Counted from the first letter of the stretch, positions 1-6,479 are shown. The stretch is 8,270 bases of DNA from Planctomycetaceae bacterium (GCA_003509805.1 DOMV01000305.1:1-8270), one strand, 5' to 3'. Numbers and translations: made by a program. Notes: generated by a model from the sequence alone, not told the origin.

Positions 1-30
1 CCAAACACCTCAATGCAAAGGATTATCGCC

Positions 31-450
31 ATGTCAATTCAAAACACCACCATCGACAAAACAGACCGCGACGAACTTGTCGACCTCTCCATCCGGTTCG
101 GCCAAGGCTGCTGGGGCGTTTACTGCCGCTCGAAGGTCGGATTCGTCCGTGTCTTCATGCTGCCGAACGCCGAAGTCCGCCGCCGGGCCAACGAACTGTT
201 TCAACTCGGCTTCAGCGCCCGGATGATCATGTGTCCGCCGATCGGCATCCGGGCGCTGGATGCCATCACCGAAAAGCCGCTCGTCGAACGGGCCTGGGAG
301 TCCTACCTCGATTCGATGAACGGCCAAACCGTTCTCGACGGCCCCGCCTACCCTGACACGCCGCAGGTAGTTCTCCGCTACGCCAAAGAGTTTTTCCTCG
401 AAGGCTTTCGGACGGGAACCATCGCCGTTTACGAAATCCTCAATTCCTGA
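31..450 (+). CDS. Unrecognised 139-residue protein
   Basis: I do not recognise this protein. Translation from ATG 31 gives 139 residues with no signal peptide, membrane segment or known catalytic motif. I chose ATG 31 over the in-frame ATG at 13 because an AAGGA element at 17-21 lies at a workable distance upstream of 31, while nothing similar precedes 13. A faint internal similarity is visible. RRRANELFQLGF near residue 50 and RYAKEFFLEGF near residue 120 share the pattern R-x-A-x-E-x-F-x-x-G-F, so the protein may hold two copies of a short helical unit. It opens the co-directional block and is separated from the next gene by a 164-base gap. Codon use looks like that of its neighbours, which supports a real gene. 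The function is unknown. Confidence 0.75.
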   Translation: MSIQNTTIDKTDRDELVDLSIRFGQGCWGVYCRSKVGFVRVFMLPNAEVRRRANELFQLGFSARMIMCPPIGIRALDAITEKPLVERAWESYLDSMNGQTVLDGPAYPDTPQVVLRYAKEFFLEGFRTGTIAVYEILNS

Positions 451-614
451 TCACTTCACTTCGGTCGCCGCCAAGCCGTGAGTGGCGGGAATAACCACGG
501 TCCCGATCCTCATAGTCGGCGTCGTGGTCCCGGACGATAAACGGGACGCCATTCTGAAAAATCCCTTTGACACATTCTGCGCTCGACCTGCGCGGAACCA
601 ACCACCCCAACACC
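451..614. other. Non-coding gap with three small inverted repeats
   Basis: No convincing gene is seen in this 164-base stretch. Three 6-base inverted repeats occur close together: CCGCCA 468-473 with TGGCGG 483-488, ACCACG 494-499 with CGTGGT 523-528, and GTCCCG 527-532 with CGGGAC 542-547. The second and third share two bases and so cannot fully form together. None is followed by a T-run, so none is a standard terminator. TTGACA at 567-572 has no fitting -10 element downstream. The stretch may be a structured 5' leader for the next gene, but six-base arms are weak evidence. Confidence 0.3.
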
Positions 615-824
615 ATGTCCAGAAGAAAACTTCGAACTTGTCCGTATTGCCGAATCCAGTATCGCTCCGATTGTTGTCCCGTCTGCCGCGAGGAACGCCT
701 GCACATGCAGAGCACCTCGCAGCCCGGTTGGGATGAAATCATGGATGAAGAGCAGGATGAACGGATTGCCCGACGAAACGGCGAACGCCCCTACTACTCT
801 TACGATTACGGCCTCGACGATTGA
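615..824 (+). CDS. Small zinc-ribbon protein, 69 residues
   Basis: The 69-residue product from ATG 615 carries a short treble-clef or zinc-ribbon-like cysteine set, Cys9-X2-Cys12 and Cys21-X2-Cys24, with an extra Cys20. An acidic, tyrosine-rich C-terminus ends in GLDD. Such small CxxC/CxxC proteins are common in phage early regions, where they may contact nucleic acid or modify host proteins, but the family here is not recognised. The reading frame is open further upstream to an ATG at 567. I chose ATG 615 because the zinc-ribbon begins just after it and the upstream residues look like translated spacer. No Shine-Dalgarno precedes 615; the leader is A/C-rich, as at several other starts in the window. 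The gene ends 35 bases before the sigma-like gene. Confidence 0.65.
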   Translation: MSRRKLRTCPYCRIQYRSDCCPVCREERLHMQSTSQPGWDEIMDEEQDERIARRNGERPYYSYDYGLDD

Positions 825-847
825 CATTAACCGCACACATATTCGAC

Positions 848-853
848 AAGGAA
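848..853 (+). promoter_or_regulatory. Ribosome binding site of the sigma-like gene
   Basis: AAGGAA lies six bases before ATG 860. It decides the start against the longer TTG-initiated frame at 821. Confidence 0.6.
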
Positions 854-859
854 TTTATT

Positions 860-1393
860 ATGACACCGAACGACCTCGATATCAAGGAGACCCTCGTGCA
901 AATCGACCTCCTTTTGCGCAACGCGACCCGGCGCTGCTTCGTCCGCTTCCACGAATGCGACGACCTCACGCAAGACGTGTTCATCGCAGTCTTCGAAGCG
1001 ACCAAGCGTTACGACTCGGCCCGCGCGACTTGGGAAACCTTTCTTGCCACGTTGATCCAGTCGGAGATTCACCGTTTTCGCCTCAAAAAACGGTGGATGA
1101 AACACCAGTTTTGCGAGAGTGTCGACAACCTCGAAGAGGAAGACCATCCGCTGACGAACCTTTATCCGTCGTCGGAACTCAACGACGTCGAGCGAATTGT
1201 CTTCCTCGGCGAAGTCCGACAGGCGGTCGGCGAACTGCCCGACGAACTGCAAACGATTTGTCACATGCTCTTCCGGTTTTCCAAGACGCAAGCCGCCGAC
1301 CGGCTCGGCATGGGAAAAAAGTTACTGTCTCAAAAAATCGCGAGAATTCGCGAATTGCTCGGCGAGTCGAAAATCATTCAAGATTATTTGTGA
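860..1393 (+). CDS. Sigma-70 family (ECF-like) RNA polymerase sigma factor
   Basis: This is a two-region sigma factor of 177 residues, within the usual ECF range. Region 2 spans about residues 25-80. It contains DDLTQDVFIAVFEA (34-47), which matches the core-RNA-polymerase-binding signature D-L-x-Q-[DE]-x-F, followed by a W-ETFL-ATLI stretch and a basic segment that would form the -10-contacting helix. Region 4 spans about 118-168. It starts at LPDEL and ends in a helix-turn-helix, FSKTQAADRLGMGKK to IRELL. Regions 1 and 3 are absent. ATG 860 is preceded by AAGGAA at 848-853 and is preferred to the in-frame TTG at 821. Its place at the head of a phage-type recombination block suggests that it directs transcription of element genes, possibly the operon beyond the 1394-1561 gap. 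The promoter specificity and the presence of an anti-sigma partner are unknown. Confidence 0.85.
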   Translation: MTPNDLDIKETLVQIDLLLRNATRRCFVRFHECDDLTQDVFIAVFEATKRYDSARATWETFLATLIQSEIHRFRLKKRWMKHQFCESVDNLEEEDHPLTNLYPSSELNDVERIVFLGEVRQAVGELPDELQTICHMLFRFSKTQAADRLGMGKKLLSQKIARIRELLGESKIIQDYL

Positions 1394-1445
1394 ACGTGAG
1401 CCGACCAGCGGGGTGCGGACCATTCGAACGCGAAGCGGACCGCCC

Positions 1446-1492
1446 GCCCCGGCTCGGGGCAAAAAGCTTTTTCGGAAAAATTTTATTTTTCC
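1446..1492 (+). terminator. Cluster of inverted repeats, possible terminator after the sigma gene
   Basis: Three adjoining symmetric elements lie in the 168-base gap between the sigma-like gene and the exonuclease gene. They are a GC stem (GCCCCG 1446-1451, GCT loop, CGGGGC 1455-1460), the 12-base palindrome AAAAAGCTTTTT at 1461-1472, and GGAAAAAT 1474-1481 with ATTTTTCC 1485-1492 around a TTT loop. The GC stem followed by T-runs resembles a Rho-independent terminator, but the T-run is displaced by AAAAAGC, so the fit is imperfect. The A+T-rich part could equally belong to a promoter for the recombination operon. I see no good -35/-10 pair. Confidence 0.35.
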
Positions 1493-1561
1493 ATGCGACA
1501 TGTTTGAGTCACGCCGCCATATATCGAATGAACAACGCAACCAATCACCACGGAGAAGAAA

Positions 1562-2365
1562 ATGTCACTCATTGATCTGAACGTTCTGCAAACCGAACCC
1601 GCCGAGGTCTATCACGGCAAGGCAAAGGAAAATCTTTCGAGCCATCAGCTGATCGACTTCATGCGCTGCCCGCTCCTTTACCAACGTCGCCGTGCCGGGT
1701 TGGTCGACGAGAAGGAGAGCTCGGCCTACTTCATCGGTCGTGCCGCCCACACGCGAATTCTCGAAGGACTCGACGTTTACGAGCGGGAATTTGCCGTCGG
1801 CGGTCCGATCAATCCCGCGACGGGAAAGCCGTTCGGCAACACGACGAAAAAGTTTCTCGAATGGCAGGAAGCCCAGCAGAAGCCGGTGATTCCGTTCGAC
1901 AAAGCGGAGTTGATTTCGTGCATGAACTCCGGCGTCCGGCAGAATCCTTACGCCTGCCAACTGCTCGAACAAGGTCGTGCCGAGGGCGTCGTTCGCGCGA
2001 CGTACCGCGATTTGCCCTCCCAAATCCGAATCGACTGGACGAATCCCGAGTTCGGTATCGTCGATCTGAAGACCTGCGACGACCTCGTTTGGTTCGAGTC
2101 CGACGCTCGGCGTTACGGATATCATCAGCAACTCGCCTTCTACCAGAACGTGCTCGGCCAAGTGATCGGCGAACTCGTGCCGGTCTTCATCGTCGCGGTC
2201 GAGAAGAAGGAACCGTATCGCTGCGGTGTCTGGCAATTGCCGTCGGAAACGCTCCTGCTCGCTCGCGGCGAGATCGAAGCCGCCATCGAACGGCTCAAGA
2301 TCGCCAAGGCCGAGGATCGTTGGATCACCGGCTACGAAGAACTCCGCATGCTCACCATCGTTTAA
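1562..2365 (+). CDS. RecE/RecB-like PD-(D/E)XK exonuclease (DUF3799-type)
   Basis: The 267-residue product carries the full layout of the phage RecB/RecE-type exonuclease family. An N-terminal SSHQLIDFMRCPLLY segment (26-40) matches the S-x-L-x-x-F-x-x-C-P-x-x-Y entry motif. GRAAH (59-63) supplies the conserved histidine. IRID (155-158) and VDLKT (167-171) supply the metal-binding Asp158, Asp168 and Lys170 of the PD-(D/E)XK core. YGYHQQLAFY (185-194) matches the Q-x-x-x-Y motif. Family members degrade one strand of duplex DNA ends to expose single strands for annealing or strand exchange. The size fits a stand-alone phage exonuclease domain. GGAG at 1552-1555 precedes ATG 1562. The Sak4-like ATPase follows after 27 bases, which is the expected partner for the single-stranded product. 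No key residue is missing. Confidence 0.88.
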   Translation: MSLIDLNVLQTEPAEVYHGKAKENLSSHQLIDFMRCPLLYQRRRAGLVDEKESSAYFIGRAAHTRILEGLDVYEREFAVGGPINPATGKPFGNTTKKFLEWQEAQQKPVIPFDKAELISCMNSGVRQNPYACQLLEQGRAEGVVRATYRDLPSQIRIDWTNPEFGIVDLKTCDDLVWFESDARRYGYHQQLAFYQNVLGQVIGELVPVFIVAVEKKEPYRCGVWQLPSETLLLARGEIEAAIERLKIAKAEDRWITGYEELRMLTIV

Positions 2366-2392
2366 TCGTTTCACCATTTACCCGAAGAAAAC

Positions 2393-3118
2393 ATGTCATT
2401 TTTGCACAGTATTCACGGCGGCAAACGCTCGAAACCGCCTCGCCTTTTGGTTTACGGTAGCGAAGGAATCGGCAAGTCGACGCTTGCCGCCGCCGCGCCG
2501 AAACCGATTTTCGTACCGACGGAAGACGGGCTCGACCAGATCGTTTGCGATTCCTTTCCGCTCGCGAAGACCTATACCGACGTGATCAACAACCTGACCG
2601 CCGTCGCGACGGAAGAGCACGATTTCAAGACGCTCGTCCTCGATTCCGGCGACTGGCTTGAGCGGTTGGTTTGGGATCACGTCTGCAAATTGTTCGGCGT
2701 AACGAGTATCGAACGCGTCGACGGTGGGTACGGAAAGGGATATGTCCACGCCTTGACCTACTGGCGGCAGTTCGTCGACTTGCTCCGCACGATCCGCGAA
2801 GAACGGTCGATGATCACGATCATCCTGGCCCATGCGAAGGTCGAATCGTTCACCGATCCGGAATCGTCGACCTTCGACCGGTTCAGCCCCCGGCTCCACA
2901 AGTTGGCTGCGGCGTACCTCTGCGAATGGTGCGACGCGATTCTCCTGGCGACTCGCGAACTCAGTGCGGCGAAAGGAGATAAGAGCGGCGGCGGTCGCAT
3001 CCTCCGTTGTAATCCCTCAGCGGTCGGCGTCGCGAAAAATCGTTACAACTTGCCGGACATTTTGCCGCTCTCCTGGGACCACCTTTATCAAGGATTGGTC
3101 GCCGGGGCTCAGAAATAA
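2393..3118 (+). CDS. AAA_24 / Sak4-like RecA-fold recombination ATPase
   Basis: The 241-residue product is a RecA-superfamily nucleotide-binding protein of the phage AAA_24 type. Walker A is GSEGIGKST (22-30). Walker B is TLVLDSGDW (80-88), with Asp84. A later strand, IILAHAKV (143-150), provides the probable sensor histidine. The C-terminal AVGVAKNRYNLP segment (about 210-221) is typical of this group. Sak4-type relatives act in phage single-strand annealing or strand invasion, usually together with a single-strand-binding protein. Here the upstream neighbour is an exonuclease, and a DUF669 protein with an SSB-like tail lies downstream at 5928. The start has no strong Shine-Dalgarno, only GAAGAAA in an A/C-rich leader. 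The biochemical role is inferred from family and context; annealing activity cannot be seen directly. Confidence 0.85.
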   Translation: MSFLHSIHGGKRSKPPRLLVYGSEGIGKSTLAAAAPKPIFVPTEDGLDQIVCDSFPLAKTYTDVINNLTAVATEEHDFKTLVLDSGDWLERLVWDHVCKLFGVTSIERVDGGYGKGYVHALTYWRQFVDLLRTIREERSMITIILAHAKVESFTDPESSTFDRFSPRLHKLAAAYLCEWCDAILLATRELSAAKGDKSGGGRILRCNPSAVGVAKNRYNLPDILPLSWDHLYQGLVAGAQK

Positions 3119-3153
3119 AACATCGAATATCAACATTCAACACAAATACAGCC

Positions 3154-3951
3154 ATGCAAAATCTCATGATCAACGAAGAACTGAAAAACCTGTTGCCGCC
3201 GCTCTCCGCTGAGGAGTTCGCCGGACTCAAAGAAAGCATTCTCAAGGACGGCTGCCTGACACCGCTGATCGTCTGGAACGGCGTCCTCGTCGATGGTCAT
3301 TGCCGATACGAAATCTGTCGCAAATACGGCATTCCGTTTGCGGTGAAAGACATCTGCTTGAAAAATCTCGAAGACGCGAAACTTTGGGCTTGGAATAATC
3401 AGGAACACCGACGAAATCTGTCCGCCTACCATCGCGTCGAATTGGCCTTGAAATTCAAAGCCGCCATTGCGGAAAAAGCCAGGAAAAACCAGTGCATGGC
3501 GGGCGGAAGCCAACGAATTTCGGGAGAACCGATTAATACCGCTTCCGAAGTGGCCAAAATCGCCGGAGTTTCTCGCAACACATTACAGAAGGCCGAATAT
3601 ATCCATTCGTTTGCCGACGAGGAAACCAAAAAACGTCTTCGGTTGGGCGACAAGGGAGCGAGTATCAACCGGGAATACAATCGCCTCAAAGTCGAGAACG
3701 CCGCCGTTCCACTAATGGTCACACCGGCTACAACGCCTGGTCGGAAAGTCCTCGTGAACGAAGACAACGGAACCTTGCTCGTTCGTGAGGATGCAACGCC
3801 GGAAGAGTTGACCGTCTTTCTCGTGGATCATTTTCCCGTCGAATATGTTCGCGAACTTCTCCACGAACTGTTGAAGCAATACGAACAACGCTGTGGGCAA
3901 GAAGCGACTCAGCACTTTCTGCTCCAAATTTGGGCGGAACACATCGACTGA
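3154..3951 (+). CDS. ParB-like protein 1 (ParB N-domain plus HTH)
   Basis: This 265-residue protein has a ParB/Srx-like N-terminal domain (about residues 1-95), with the signature LVDGHCRYEIC at 45-55. A short variable linker follows (about 110-130). Next come a helix-turn-helix, ASEVAKIAGVSRNTLQKAEYI (about 130-150), and an ADEETKKRLRLGDKGASINREYNRLK segment (154-179), as in ParB/KorB-type proteins. The tail contains VFLVDHFPVEYVRELLHELL. In this family the N-domain can bind CTP and the HTH binds DNA; neither activity is proven here. The residue after DGH is Cys50, where its tandem paralogue has His. ATG 3154 is supported by alignment of MQNLMINEEL with the TQNIIINEEL of the next gene. No Shine-Dalgarno is present. 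The likely role is partition, replication control or regulation within the element. Confidence 0.8.
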   Translation: MQNLMINEELKNLLPPLSAEEFAGLKESILKDGCLTPLIVWNGVLVDGHCRYEICRKYGIPFAVKDICLKNLEDAKLWAWNNQEHRRNLSAYHRVELALKFKAAIAEKARKNQCMAGGSQRISGEPINTASEVAKIAGVSRNTLQKAEYIHSFADEETKKRLRLGDKGASINREYNRLKVENAAVPLMVTPATTPGRKVLVNEDNGTLLVREDATPEELTVFLVDHFPVEYVRELLHELLKQYEQRCGQEATQHFLLQIWAEHID

Positions 3952-3983
3952 ACAACAGCATCCCATTTGCACATCATCAAATC

Positions 3984-4976
3984 ATGACACAGAACATCAT
4001 CATCAATGAAGAATTGAAACATCTTCTCCCTCCGTTGAGCGAGGCGGAATTTGCCGGTCTCGAAGAGAGCATCGTCAAGGACGGCTGTTTGTCCCCATTG
4101 ATCGTTTGGAACGACATTCTCGTCGACGGTCACCATCGTTACGAAATTTGCATGAAGCGGCATATTCCGTATGCGATCAAGCATATCGTCCTGGAAAACC
4201 TCGACGATGCGAAACTCTGGGCCGGGCGCCACCAGGAGAATCGTCGCAACCTGGCGGATTACCATAGGATCGAACTTGCCCTGAAACTCAAGGATGTTCT
4301 TGCGGCTAAGGCTAAGGAAAGGCAAGGCCAGAGAAATGACCTGCATCATGAGGATAACATTCCGTCAACATTGACGGAATGTAAGGAAACCCGTGAGGAA
4401 CTGGCTCAAATGGCCGGTGTTTCCAGCGGCAGTCTTACCAAAGGCGCATATATTGCGGAACACGCCGACGAGGAAACGAAGAAAAAGCTCCGCAAAGGCG
4501 AGAAAGGAACCTCGATCAACAAGGAATACAACCGGCTCAAGGCCGAAGAAAAAGCGGCTGCGAAAACTCGCTCGAAGTCAGGGAAAACGAAAACCAAAGT
4601 CAAATCTTCGGAAACGATTACGGTGTCGCTCAAGAGCAGCCCGAAGGTCAAGGATCGTTACAGTTGCGGAGTCAAATTCGAACCGGACCCGAACGACGAT
4701 TACTTCGACTGGATCAGCGACGTGGAACGCAAGGAACTTTTCGAGATGCGTAAAACTTGTCCCAACAGACTCGTGCCGCAAATCCACAACTTTACGATCC
4801 AGAATATCCCGGAACACTCGCCGGAGCCGCTGCTCTCTTGCTTGTATTTTCTGTTCAAAATCAAATATCGTGAAAAGCTCGCCTACGGCCTGCTTCGGCG
4901 AATTTTCGCCGAAGACGATCCTGAACTTGCCAGAACCATCATCTCCAATCTTCAGAACGAATTTTTGAATCATTAA
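3984..4976 (+). CDS. ParB-like protein 2 (tandem paralogue with basic linker and distinct tail)
   Basis: The 330-residue product is a paralogue of the preceding gene. By eye about 77 of the first 113 aligned residues are identical. It contains the ParB-type motif LVDGHHRYEIC (46-56), a divergent linker (about 110-135), an HTH, REELAQMAGVSSGSLTKGAYI (137-157), and an ADEETKKKLRKGEKGTSINKEYNRLK segment. It then has a lysine-rich stretch (about 187-210) absent from its neighbour and an unrelated C-terminal domain (about 215-330). ATG 3984 is chosen because the paralogous N-terminus starts there; the frame is open to a TTG at 3930, but that extension would overlap the preceding gene and is not conserved. 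There is no Shine-Dalgarno. A perfect 12-base-arm palindrome lies within the coding sequence for residues 125-133, directly before the HTH. DNA binding is likely; the partner sequence is unknown. Confidence 0.8.
   Translation: MTQNIIINEELKHLLPPLSEAEFAGLEESIVKDGCLSPLIVWNDILVDGHHRYEICMKRHIPYAIKHIVLENLDDAKLWAGRHQENRRNLADYHRIELALKLKDVLAAKAKERQGQRNDLHHEDNIPSTLTECKETREELAQMAGVSSGSLTKGAYIAEHADEETKKKLRKGEKGTSINKEYNRLKAEEKAAAKTRSKSGKTKTKVKSSETITVSLKSSPKVKDRYSCGVKFEPDPNDDYFDWISDVERKELFEMRKTCPNRLVPQIHNFTIQNIPEHSPEPLLSCLYFLFKIKYREKLAYGLLRRIFAEDDPELARTIISNLQNEFLNH
4357..4382. repeat. Perfect intragenic palindrome, 12-base arms
   Basis: ACATTCCGTCAA at 4357-4368 is followed by a CA spacer and its exact reverse complement TTGACGGAATGT at 4371-4382. 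It lies inside the coding sequence of ParB-like protein 2, in the variable linker just upstream of the HTH. It could be a protein-binding site (operator or parS-like) or an RNA hairpin. No T-run follows, so it is not an intrinsic terminator. Confidence 0.85.
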
Positions 4977-5003
4977 ATCAGCATTGTTACCATTTCAACC
5001 CAA

Positions 5004-5009
5004 AAGGAG
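5004..5009 (+). promoter_or_regulatory. Strong ribosome binding site of the DGQHR gene
   Basis: AAGGAG lies eight bases before ATG 5018. It contrasts with the two preceding ParB-like genes, which lack a Shine-Dalgarno. Confidence 0.7.
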
Positions 5010-5017
5010 AATCAAAC

Positions 5018-5839
5018 ATGTTTGCTTTACCGGAAAATGCGAAACCGTACACGAACTGTTTCATCGTCACCGTTACGCCCGCAATGGCGAAGGAATGGCT
5101 TAAGCACAACAGTTTCAATCGTCCGCTCAAGCCCAGGCTCGTCGACAAATACGTCCGTCAAATCCTGGCCGGGCACTGGCAGCGGACTCACCAGGGGATC
5201 GCATTCAACGCAGAAGGAATCATCATCGACGGCCAGCACCGGCTTACCGCGATCATCAAAACCGGACAAAGCGTCCCAATGCTCGTATTCTTGAACGAAA
5301 ATAAATTGGCACACGAATCCATCGACAACGGAAAGACTCGCTCGCTTCTGGATGTCGTCCGGCTCGAACTCAACGACAATACGATCAAATCGAAACACAT
5401 CAGCGCTCTCAAGGCGATGTGGGCCGGTCGGTTCTGCAAGAACCAGGACGATCTGACCGCCGTGGAAATCAGCAATATGATTCGTCGTTACAATGGTGCA
5501 CTTCGTTTCGCCGTCGACATGACCGATATTCCCGGAGTCAATGATGCCGTCGTCATGGGTGTCCTCGCTCGCGCCTATCTCACGGTTCCGGCGGAACAAT
5601 TGCTCGAATTCTGCCGTATCCTGCGCGGTTACGATTCGGAACACCCGACCGCGAGCTTGATTCGGGAATACCGGACCTGGCTCCTCACGCTTCGCGACCG
5701 GCAGGAAGCAACTCGCCGCGACGTTTACAAACGTACCCAAGCAATTCTTGCCGCCTTCCTGAAAAACGAAACGACCTGCGACATGTTCCGCGACCAGACG
5801 GAAATGTTTCCGATCCACGGAAATCGCACGGTGCAATAA
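5018..5839 (+). CDS. Phage DGQHR-type ParB/Srx-like protein
   Basis: The 273-residue product resembles a family of phage hypothetical proteins with a ParB/sulfiredoxin-like signature. The order seen is RLVDKYVRQILAGHW (40-54), then GIAFNAEGIIIDGQHRLTAI (60-79) with the diagnostic DGQHR at 71-75, then VPMLVFL. SIDNGKTRSLLDVV (101-114) follows, matching the D-x-G-x-x-R-x-x-x-D-V-L pattern of relatives. The C-terminal half (about 120-260) is predicted helical and has no HTH that I can identify, unlike the other three DGxHR proteins here. The biochemical function of the family is not established to my knowledge. The gene has a strong AAGGAG site and lies 41 bases behind ParB-like protein 2. A terminator-like hairpin follows, so it may close a transcription unit. 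Confidence 0.72.
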   Translation: MFALPENAKPYTNCFIVTVTPAMAKEWLKHNSFNRPLKPRLVDKYVRQILAGHWQRTHQGIAFNAEGIIIDGQHRLTAIIKTGQSVPMLVFLNENKLAHESIDNGKTRSLLDVVRLELNDNTIKSKHISALKAMWAGRFCKNQDDLTAVEISNMIRRYNGALRFAVDMTDIPGVNDAVVMGVLARAYLTVPAEQLLEFCRILRGYDSEHPTASLIREYRTWLLTLRDRQEATRRDVYKRTQAILAAFLKNETTCDMFRDQTEMFPIHGNRTVQ

Positions 5840-5858
5840 CCGACACCTATTCGGACCG

Positions 5859-5894
5859 AAAACGGATTCCGGCAGCCTTCCCGGTTCCGTTTTT
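5859..5894 (+). terminator. Rho-independent terminator or attenuator
   Basis: AAAACGGA (5859-5866) pairs with TCCGTTTT (5886-5893), and CCGG (5869-5872) pairs with CCGG (5881-5884). A TT/T internal bulge and an 8-base loop separate the arms. The 3' arm ends in a five-T run (5890-5894) and the 5' arm begins with an A-run, so the element could act in both directions. It lies between the DGQHR gene and the DUF669 gene, and no convincing promoter follows before the DUF669 start. Partial readthrough is therefore likely. Confidence 0.65.
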
Positions 5895-5927
5895 GCCGAA
5901 CGATCAACCTATCAACTGGAGAACCTC

Positions 5928-6425
5928 ATGGCTCAACTCAACTTCGACGCTTCGCAGGTCGACCCGTCCCAGCCGGTCGAAGCGATTCCGTCCGACAAGT
6001 ACAACGTCGAAATCACCAAGTCCGAACTCAAGCCGACCAAGACCGGCAACGGCAGCTATCTCGAACTCGAATTCACCGTCCTCGACGGCGAATATAAGGG
6101 ACGCAAGGTCTGGGACCGGCTTTGCCTCAATCATCCGACGCAAAAAACCGTGGAAATCGCCCGCGCAAACCTCTCGGCGATCTGCCATGCCGTCGGCGTC
6201 CTGAAACCCCGCGATTCCAATGAATTGCACCACATTCCGCTCACGATCAACGTGAAACTCAAAAAGGACGAATCGACCGGCACCATCTTCAACGAGGTGC
6301 GCGGCTATTCGAAACGGGAATCACTCATCCAACAAACGCCGCCGCCGAGTCCCGCCGCGCAATCGCAGGCCGAGCAGTATCCGCAGGCGACGCCCGCTCC
6401 GAAACCCGACAACGCGCCGTGGTAG
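5928..6425 (+). CDS. DUF669 protein, probable phage single-strand DNA-binding protein
   Basis: This 165-residue protein matches the phage DUF669 family. It opens with a short MAQLNFDASQVDPSQ segment. The core includes YNVEITKSELKPTKTGNG (25-42), LELEFTVLDGEYKGRKVWDRL (45-65) and the helical ARANLSAICHAVG (78-90), followed by a strand pair ending near residue 128. The arrangement suggests an OB-like beta fold. A proline/glutamine/alanine-rich flexible linker (about 137-160) then leads to the tip DNAPW. This resembles the acidic-aromatic partner-binding tip of bacterial SSB, which ends in DIPF. DUF669 genes commonly sit next to AAA_24 ATPases and PD-(D/E)XK exonucleases in phages, as here. Single-strand binding is inferred from the layout and context and is not shown by sequence alone. 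GGAG at 5918-5921 precedes ATG 5928. Confidence 0.85.
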   Translation: MAQLNFDASQVDPSQPVEAIPSDKYNVEITKSELKPTKTGNGSYLELEFTVLDGEYKGRKVWDRLCLNHPTQKTVEIARANLSAICHAVGVLKPRDSNELHHIPLTINVKLKKDESTGTIFNEVRGYSKRESLIQQTPPPSPAAQSQAEQYPQATPAPKPDNAPW

Positions 6426-6479
6426 CCCCGACAACGAATCATTATCGCTACATTTTCACTCACGTCAAGGAACCATTCA

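Noticed and set aside
482..736. GTG-initiated frame in the gap before the zinc-ribbon gene
   Set aside because: Weak start, no ribosome binding site, and its second half runs out of frame through the zinc-ribbon gene.
821..826. TTGACA as a -35 promoter element
   Set aside because: No acceptable -10 hexamer 16-18 bases downstream; the match is also within the in-frame extension of the sigma gene. TTGACA at 567-572 fails for the same reason.
1338..1353. TCGCGA ... TCGCGA inverted repeat near the end of the sigma gene
   Set aside because: Six-base arms built from a self-palindromic hexamer in coding sequence; not distinguishable from chance.
733..1575. Long + strand frame across the zinc-ribbon and sigma genes
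   Set aside because: It is arginine/proline-rich low-quality sequence, out of frame with the sigma factor motifs.
1565..2377. Long antisense frame (about 270 codons) opposite the exonuclease gene
   Set aside because: It mirrors the exonuclease gene in a complementary frame, has no recognisable domain, and the + strand frame carries a complete catalytic motif set.
3504..3547. CGGAAGC and GCTTCCG arms in ParB-like protein 1, as a counterpart of the other two palindromes
   Set aside because: Only seven-base arms with a 30-base spacer, which is expected by chance in a gene of this size. The first tandem copy therefore has no clear palindrome.
5027..5836. Long antisense frame opposite the DGQHR gene
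   Set aside because: Same reason: a shadow of a well-supported + strand gene with its own strong ribosome binding site.
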